Positions 5,232 through 10,562 of a stretch of 10,562 bases of DNA are shown one piece after another (positions within the stretch are counted from its first letter, which is position 1; each line of letters begins with the position of its first letter). Source of the stretch: an uncultured Actinomycetes bacterium (lineage in GTDB: Bacteria > Actinomycetota > Thermoleophilia > Gaiellales > F1-60-MAGs149); contig CAINDT010000163.1 in the NCBI GenBank assembly GCA_903847495.1, forward strand, positions 1 to 10,562, written 5' to 3'. Under the pieces are notes generated by a model. That model was not told the DNA's origin. It worked only from the letters and a program-made list of their open reading frames with translations, and searched no databases. Position numbers and translations under genes: made by a program.

Positions 5232-6566
5232 CTACGAGGGGTCGGCGAGCTCCGCGTTGACGGCCTTGTAGGCGGCGAGGGTGATGTCGCGCTCGCGGCC
5301 GTGATCGACGATACGCAGGGGGCGATCCGGCGCCCAGTGGTTGACGTAGGCGCCGGTTGGGTCGAACTTCTTCTCCTGCAGATCCGGATTGAAGACCCGG
5401 AAGTACGGGGCGGCGTCGAGACCGGTGCCGGCTACCCACTGCCAGGAGCCGGCGTTCGAGGCGAGGTCGCCGTCGGTGAGGTGGCGGCGAAACCACTGCT
5501 CGCCGCGGCGCCAGTCGATGTGGAGATCCTTGACGAGGAAGCTCGCGGCGACCATGCGGGCGCGGTTCGCGATCGAGCCGGTCTCGAGCAGCTGGCGCAT
5601 GGCGGCGTCGACCATCCCGAAGCCCGTCTCGCCGCGCGTCCAGGCCTCGAAGTGCTCGTCGGTGCCGATCCACTCGATGTGGTCGTAGCGCGGATCGATG
5701 CAGTGCTCCGCGAGGTCTGGATGGTGATGCAGGACGTACTTGAACCAGTCGCGCCACAGGAGCTCGCTCGCGTACTTGGGCGCGCCCGCGCGATCGGCGA
5801 CATGCAGAGCGCGACGCGGCGAGAGCATGCCCTGGCGCAGGTAGCCCGACAGGCGCGACGTGGCGTCAGGCTCGGCCACGAGATCACGGTCGTCGGCGTA
5901 GCGGGCGAGATAGCCGTCGTCGCGCCACGCGCGCAGGCGCGCCAGCGCGTGCGTCTCGCCACCGGGCACATCGGAACGCAGGGACACGGGACGCCCGACG
6001 AGCGTCTCGACCGACGGGATCTCCGGCACCGGCGTCGGGTGCAGACGACCCTTGAGATCGTAGTCGTGCGGTGGGGCGGGCAGCTCCTCGAGCACCCGGC
6101 GCACGCCGCGAGCGTAGGCCGAGTAGGTGCGACAGGGATTGCCCTCCTTCGTGAGGACCAGTTCGTGCGGCACGTTGACCTCGTCGTCCACCACCAGCAG
6201 CTCGACGCCAATGCCGCGCAGCGCGTCCTCAGCCGCTCGCTCGACGACGCCAGCTGCGGGCTCCTCGTCACGATTCGCGCACACACGCTGAGCGCCGAGC
6301 TCGCGCGCGACATCGACGAGGTGCTGGACGGTGTCGCCGCGACGGACGATCAGCCCTCCCCCGCGCTCCGCGAGCCGCGTCTGCAGGTCCTCGAGCCCCT
6401 CGACGATGAACCCCAGCTGTGCATGGCCCACGCCGCGCCCCTTCATCGCGGGGTCGAGGACATAGAGGAAGGCAAGCGGCGCACCGGTCTCGAGGGCAGC
6501 CACGATCGCGTGCGAGTCGTCGAGCCGCAGGTCGCGGCGGAGCCAGATCAGGACCGGGGAAGCCAT
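5232..6566 (-). CDS. phr: Deoxyribodipyrimidine photolyase (class I CPD type, FAD-dependent)
   Basis: This protein (444 residues from ATG 6566; a GTG at 6569 is the codon just before) repairs UV-induced cyclobutane pyrimidine dimers using blue light. The N-terminal antenna domain opens with LIWLRRDLRLDD (residues 7-18). The FAD domain shows TSRLSGYLRQGMLSPR (from 236), the substrate-pocket ELLWRDW (from 268), W(T)RGETGFGMVDAAMRQL, ASFLVKDLHIDWRRGE, and SNAGSWQWVAGTGLDAAPYF. The electron-transfer Trp triad (E. coli W306, W359, W382) aligns with W299, W352 and W375, and the flavin-contacting Asn378 with N371. The usual HNR before the RM motif is ANR here. The gene starts 33 bases after the ftsY stop with no promoter evident, so it is probably cotranscribed with smc-ftsY. 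At 444 residues it is a little shorter than E. coli Phr (472). A CPD substrate is likely but not proven by sequence alone. Confidence 0.94.
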   Translation of the reverse strand: MASPVLIWLRRDLRLDDSHAIVAALETGAPLAFLYVLDPAMKGRGVGHAQLGFIVEGLEDLQTRLAERGGGLIVRRGDTVQHLVDVARELGAQRVCANRDEEPAAGVVERAAEDALRGIGVELLVVDDEVNVPHELVLTKEGNPCRTYSAYARGVRRVLEELPAPPHDYDLKGRLHPTPVPEIPSVETLVGRPVSLRSDVPGGETHALARLRAWRDDGYLARYADDRDLVAEPDATSRLSGYLRQGMLSPRRALHVADRAGAPKYASELLWRDWFKYVLHHHPDLAEHCIDPRYDHIEWIGTDEHFEAWTRGETGFGMVDAAMRQLLETGSIANRARMVAASFLVKDLHIDWRRGEQWFRRHLTDGDLASNAGSWQWVAGTGLDAAPYFRVFNPDLQEKKFDPTGAYVNHWAPDRPLRIVDHGRERDITLAAYKAVNAELADPS

Positions 6567-6599
6567 CACCGGGATCTTCGCAACCCCGCCGGAGCGGGC

Positions 6600-7595
6600 C
6601 TACTCGGCGCCGAGGCCGAGCAGGGCGCGTGCGTAGGACGCGGCGTCGAACGCGCGCAGATCGTCGAGCGACTCGCCGACGCCGATCAGCTTGATCGGGA
6701 CGCCGATTTCGTGCGCGATCGCCAGCGCGATTCCACCCTTGGCCGTGCCGTCGAGCTTCGTCAGCACGATGCCCGTCAGCGGCGTCGCCTCGCCGAACAG
6801 GCGCGCCTGCTGCAGGCCGTTCTGACCCGTGGTGGCATCCACGACGAGCAGCGTCTCGTGCGGTGCGCCTTCCATGCGGCCGTTGATGACGCGGCGGATC
6901 TTGGCGAGCTCGTCCATCAACCCGACCTGATTCTGCAGACGACCGGCGGTATCGACGAGGACCACGTCGCGACCGCGCGCCACGGCGGCCTCGATCCCGT
7001 CGAAGGCGACCGCGGCTGGATCGCCGCCGTGGGCCGAGCCGACGAAGTCGGCGTCGGCGCGCTCGGCCCAGACCTGCAGCTGCTCGTCGGCAGCGGCGCG
7101 GAAGGTGTCGGCCGCGGCGATCACGACGCTCTTGCCGACGCGACGCAGATGCTCGGCCAGCTTGCCGACGGTGGTCGTCTTGCCGGTGCCGTTGACGCCA
7201 ACCATCAGGATCACCGTCGGCTCGTGCGACACGTCGATACGCGCCTCGGCACCGGCCAGCAGATCGGCGATCTCCTCGGCCAACGCCGGGGCCAGATCCG
7301 CTCCTGGCGTCAGGCCCCCGGCGGCGGCACGGCGCTCGAGGCGGCCGATGATCTCGACGGTCGCCGGCACGCCGCAATCGGCGAGGAGCAATGCCTCCTC
7401 GAGCTGCTCCCACGCCTCAGCATCGTCGGGATCGAATGCGATCGACTGGATCTGCCCGGTGAGCGCCTTGCTCGACTTCGACAGTCCATCAACGAGGCGA
7501 CGGAAGAAGCCGCCCCCGCCCTGTTCGGCCTGCGGCACCTCCTCTGCAGCGGGGAGGTCGCCGAGCCCCGAGAACATCTGATGCGGGTCGGCCAT
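6600..7595 (-). CDS. ftsY: Signal recognition particle receptor FtsY
   Basis: This 331-residue SRP receptor GTPase docks the Ffh-ribosome complex at the membrane. An amphipathic membrane-targeting segment lies at about residues 26-45 (GGGGFFRRLVDGLSKSSKAL). The N-domain follows (about 46-122). The G-domain shows GVNGTGKTT (133-141), DTFRAAA (163-169), DTAGRLQNQ (215-223) and TKLDGTAKGG (279-288), and ends with GVGESLDDLRAFDA (305-318). It has only a short N-terminal region and no long acidic A-domain or transmembrane helix. It therefore probably binds lipid through the amphipathic helix, as in other minimal FtsY proteins. ATG 7595 is only 3 bases after the smc stop with no clear Shine-Dalgarno, which suggests coupling to smc translation. 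The smc-ftsY pairing is common in Actinobacteria and Firmicutes. Confidence 0.97.
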   Translation of the reverse strand: MADPHQMFSGLGDLPAAEEVPQAEQGGGGFFRRLVDGLSKSSKALTGQIQSIAFDPDDAEAWEQLEEALLLADCGVPATVEIIGRLERRAAAGGLTPGADLAPALAEEIADLLAGAEARIDVSHEPTVILMVGVNGTGKTTTVGKLAEHLRRVGKSVVIAAADTFRAAADEQLQVWAERADADFVGSAHGGDPAAVAFDGIEAAVARGRDVVLVDTAGRLQNQVGLMDELAKIRRVINGRMEGAPHETLLVVDATTGQNGLQQARLFGEATPLTGIVLTKLDGTAKGGIALAIAHEIGVPIKLIGVGESLDDLRAFDAASYARALLGLGAE

Positions 7596-7598
7596 GGG

Positions 7599-10562
7599 CT
7601 ACGCCAGATCCGGCGCGGCGGCGAGCGCAGGGCCATCGCTCTCACGCGGCAGGCGCCGCGAGATCACCTGCGACACGCCGTTGCCCGGCATCGAGACGCC
7701 GTACAGGGCGTCCGCGGCCTCCATCGTGCCGGCCTGGTGCGTGATGACGATGAACTGCGCGCGATCGCGGAAACGGTTGACGAGCTCGAGGAAGCGGTCG
7801 ATGTTGACCTCGTCGAGGGCGGCATCAACCTCGTCGAGGACGTAGAACGGACTGGGGCGCGCGAGCATGAGCGCGAAGGTGAAGCCGAGAGCGGCCATCG
7901 ACTTCTCGCCGCCCGACAGGACCTGCAGCGAGCGGATCTTCTTGCCGGCCGGCTGCACCTCGAGCTCGACGCCCGGCTCGGGCGCCTCGCGTACCGCATC
8001 GAGGTCGTCGAGATCGTTCTCGGCCTCGACCGCGGGATCCTCGTCCTGGCCGTCGTGCGCGTCGGCGGCCTCGACGGCCTCTTCCTCGCCCTCGAGGTCG
8101 ACGACATCGGCGGGATCGACCAGCTTGAGCCGACCCGAGCCGCCAGGGAACAACGTCTCCATGACCTCAGCGAAACCCGCCTCCACGGTCTGGTACGTGC
8201 TCTCGAAGCGGTTTCGGATCTCGGCACCGAGCTCCCGGACGAGCTTGCGCAGCTCGGCGACGGACTTCTCGAGGTCGGTGATCTGCTCGGTGATGTCGTC
8301 GGCCTCCTGCTTGGCCTCCTCGTACGCCTCCTTGGCGAGCGGGTTGACGGCACCGAGCTGCACGATGCGGCGCTCAAGGCGCTCGACCTTACCCTCGCGC
8401 GTGGTGCGCTCGTCCTCCGGCAGCGGCTCCGTCAGATCGACGACATCCTTCGCACCTTCGCCCTGCTGGTCGATCAGCTCGCGGCGGCGCGTGCTGAGAT
8501 CAGTGAGGCGCTCCTCGCAGCGCTCGAGCTCGACGCCCAGTGCGGCAACCTTGCCGGCGGCATCGCGACGTTCGGCCCCCAGTCGGGCGTCGTCGTCGGC
8601 GCAGGAGCGCAGCTCGGCCCCGAGTTCCGTGACCCGCGCCTCACCGGCCTGCGTCTGCGCGCGGGCCGGCTCGCGGAAGCGCTCGGCGGTCACGAGCGAG
8701 GCGCGGATCGTCTCGAGGATCGTGGGCAGCTGATCGACGACGGCGGTGAGCGCGGCGGCGCCCTTCTGAGCCAGCTCGGCCTGGCGCTCCTGCTCGGTCG
8801 CCAGCGTGCGCAGGCGGGCTCCCTCGACGCGGGCGCGCTCGGCACGCTCCTCGGAGGCGGCCCGGCGCCCACGGCGATCGGCGACCTCGGTCTGCAGGCC
8901 GACACGCACGGCCTCGGCAGCCTCGTGCTCCGTGGTGCGCTCCGCAACGCGCTCGCGCAGGGCGGCGAGTCCGCTCTCGAGCGCGGCAACCTCGGTCTGC
9001 GCGGCAGCAGCGCGTGCTGCAGACGTCTCGGCGTCCTCGCTCGCGGTGCGCAGGCGCTCGGCCGTGGCCTCATCGAGGCGCGCCAGACGATCGGCCTCAC
9101 GGCCGGCCTCGCCAAGCTCGCGCTCGAGGCGCAGCTGGCTGTCACGCGCAGTGGCGACAGCAGTGCGCGTGACGGTCTCGGCCTGCTCGACCGACTCGCG
9201 CTGCCGCGTGGCGTCGGCCAGTGCGGCGGCCGCAGCCGTGCGGGCGGTCTGATCCTCGCGGACCTGCTGCTCCACGCCAGCGAGGTCGCGCTTGCGCGCC
9301 AGCGCCCGACCGGCGGCGTCTCCTGCGCGGAACGCGATGCCGCGGTCGGCGTCGAAGCCGCGACCGTCGGCGAGTACGCCGATGCCGCGACGAACGTCAA
9401 GCAGGTCTTCGGAGCGCTCGACGAGCAGCACGCCGTCGAAGAGTCCGTTCGGCACGTCGCCTGAGGTCTGCACGCGTGAGGCGAGCGGTACGCCCGGCCC
9501 CTCGGCCTGACGGCTGGGAAGACGGTCGAGGCACAGCAGCGCAGCGCCTTCCAGCGCATCATCGGCGAGCAGGTCGACTGCGTCGCTGGCGGCGCGCGCA
9601 ACGGCTTCGGTGGCGCGCCACGAGAGCACAGCGGCGACGGCGCGCTCCACGCCCTGGTCGGGTCGGATCTGATCGGTGACGAGCGAGACACCGCGGTCGC
9701 GCAGACGCACGAGTGCGCCGTCGAGGCCATCGCCGCGCTCGATCGAGTCCTTCAGCTCCTTGAGGCGCGCCTCGGAGCTCTGCGCCTTGGCCTCGGCGGC
9801 CGCAGCGGCACCACGAACGTCGGCCTCGTGGCGGCGCGCGTCATCGGCGGCTGTGCGGGCCTCCTGCTCGGCGCGCTCGGCCTCGGCCAGCGCCTCGCGC
9901 GCAGCGACAACGTGCGCCTCGATCGTCTCGAGCAGCACCTGCGCGGCGCGACGCGCCTCTTCGCGCTCCCCCACACCCTCCCCGAGCTCCTCGCGACGTG
10001 CCGACGCAGCGGCCGCGCGCTCGCGATTCTCGGTGGCCTCGGCGTTGGCGCGAGCCAGACGTCCCTCGTGCTCTGCCTCGGCGCGACGCGCCTCGAGCAC
10101 GCCAGCGAGCGCGGCCTCCGAGGCCTGCGTGGCGGCGGCGAAGCGATCCTCGATGCCCGTGTCGTCGGGGTCGGCGGCGAGCTCGGCGCGCTCGCGCTCG
10201 GCCTGCATCTCCACGGACGCGGCAGCTGTCGCGGTCGCTGCGGCTTCGTCGATCAGGCGGCTGGCGCGGATGCGCAGACGCTCGATGTCGTGGGCGAACT
10301 CCTCGCGGCGCTCTTCCAGTTGCGTAGCGCGATCGGTGAGACGTTCGACGCCGGCGTCGAGGCGCTGCACGAGCCGCGAGGCGGACTCCTGCTCACTGAC
10401 GAGCGCGCCCAGAGCGGCCTCGGCGGCCTCACGGCGCTTGACGACCTCGGCAGCGGATGCATCGAGCTGATCCTGCAGCGCGCGAGCCTCGCGCAGCTCG
10501 TTCTGGCGAATGCCGCGATCGCGGCGCGTCTCGGCCATGGCCGACAGCACCAGCTCGAGACG
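7599..10562 (-). CDS. smc: Chromosome segregation protein SMC (5' end missing at window edge)
   Basis: The window holds 987 codons and the stop; the frame is open to the edge at 10562. A GTG at 10550 is internal, not the start. About 190-200 N-terminal residues, including Walker A, must lie outside. Present are the rest of the first coiled-coil arm (Glu/Ala/Arg-rich heptads), the hinge domain (about 9291-9725, starting DGALVRLRDRGVSLVTDQI), the returning coiled coil, the LGAVNPLAKEAYEE segment (around 8315-8356) and the C-terminal head. The head has the signature LSGGEK (7902-7919), Walker B FYVLDEVDAALDE (7827-7847 onward) and the H-loop THQAGTMEAADALYGVSM. SMC dimerises through the hinge and, with ScpA and ScpB, loads at ParB sites to organise the chromosome. 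An acidic insert (7977-8102) sits before LSGGEK. Its 3' end is 3 bases from ftsY. Confidence 0.97.
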   Translation of the reverse strand, partial: RLELVLSAMAETRRDRGIRQNELREARALQDQLDASAAEVVKRREAAEAALGALVSEQESASRLVQRLDAGVERLTDRATQLEERREEFAHDIERLRIRASRLIDEAAATATAAASVEMQAERERAELAADPDDTGIEDRFAAATQASEAALAGVLEARRAEAEHEGRLARANAEATENRERAAAASARREELGEGVGEREEARRAAQVLLETIEAHVVAAREALAEAERAEQEARTAADDARRHEADVRGAAAAAEAKAQSSEARLKELKDSIERGDGLDGALVRLRDRGVSLVTDQIRPDQGVERAVAAVLSWRATEAVARAASDAVDLLADDALEGAALLCLDRLPSRQAEGPGVPLASRVQTSGDVPNGLFDGVLLVERSEDLLDVRRGIGVLADGRGFDADRGIAFRAGDAAGRALARKRDLAGVEQQVREDQTARTAAAAALADATRQRESVEQAETVTRTAVATARDSQLRLERELGEAGREADRLARLDEATAERLRTASEDAETSAARAAAAQTEVAALESGLAALRERVAERTTEHEAAEAVRVGLQTEVADRRGRRAASEERAERARVEGARLRTLATEQERQAELAQKGAAALTAVVDQLPTILETIRASLVTAERFREPARAQTQAGEARVTELGAELRSCADDDARLGAERRDAAGKVAALGVELERCEERLTDLSTRRRELIDQQGEGAKDVVDLTEPLPEDERTTREGKVERLERRIVQLGAVNPLAKEAYEEAKQEADDITEQITDLEKSVAELRKLVRELGAEIRNRFESTYQTVEAGFAEVMETLFPGGSGRLKLVDPADVVDLEGEEEAVEAADAHDGQDEDPAVEAENDLDDLDAVREAPEPGVELEVQPAGKKIRSLQVLSGGEKSMAALGFTFALMLARPSPFYVLDEVDAALDEVNIDRFLELVNRFRDRAQFIVITHQAGTMEAADALYGVSMPGNGVSQVISRRLPRESDGPALAAAPDLA

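Noticed and set aside
6585..6598. Small hairpin (CCCGC/GCGGG with a 4-base loop) between ftsY and photolyase
   Set aside because: A 5-bp GC stem without a T-tract is expected by chance at this GC content and is too weak to call a terminator.
5301..9464. A 1387-codon open frame on the plus strand opposite photolyase, ftsY and smc
   Set aside because: It is antisense to three clear genes. In high-GC DNA, biased third positions keep the opposite frame open. The translation has no recognisable domain.

Overview
The window looks like chromosomal DNA from a high-GC actinobacterium. The gene order (smc, ftsY, then ffh, rpsP, khpA, rimM, trmD), the many GTG starts and the TrmD N-terminus (FDW...RHVKNA) suggest the class Thermoleophilia (Solirubrobacterales-like). 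That placement is inference from memory of the families, not a search. All genes are on the minus strand except one CYTH-domain gene.

Reading in the direction of transcription (right to left): the right end holds most of smc, with its 5' end cut off by the window edge. It is followed after 3 bases by ftsY and then by a class I photolyase gene. This set ends at 5232. A 485-base non-coding gap follows, carrying two strong palindromes that share an identical 16-base core. Beyond it is the only plus-strand gene, a CYTH/triphosphate-tunnel protein (4099-4746), convergent with the photolyase and divergent from ffh. From 4011 leftward runs a translation/secretion operon: ffh, rpsP (S16), khpA (KH protein), rimM, with gaps of 15 and 3 bases and a 4-base ATGA overlap. 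A gene for a secreted pentapeptide-repeat protein with a cysteine-rich C-terminal part then interrupts the expected rimM-trmD junction. The first 31 codons of trmD lie at the extreme left edge, read off the reverse strand.

Most genes serve core functions: chromosome organisation (SMC), co-translational membrane targeting (Ffh and its receptor FtsY), ribosome assembly (S16, RimM, KhpA) and tRNA m1G37 methylation (TrmD). The accessory parts worth attention are the secreted pentapeptide protein placed inside the rimM-trmD operon, the paired GGGCCC palindromes, the CYTH protein whose signature Lys is Gln, an acidic insert in the SMC head, and the photolyase following ftsY. I found no CRISPR array, insertion sequence, tRNA or rRNA, and no convincing new multi-gene system.
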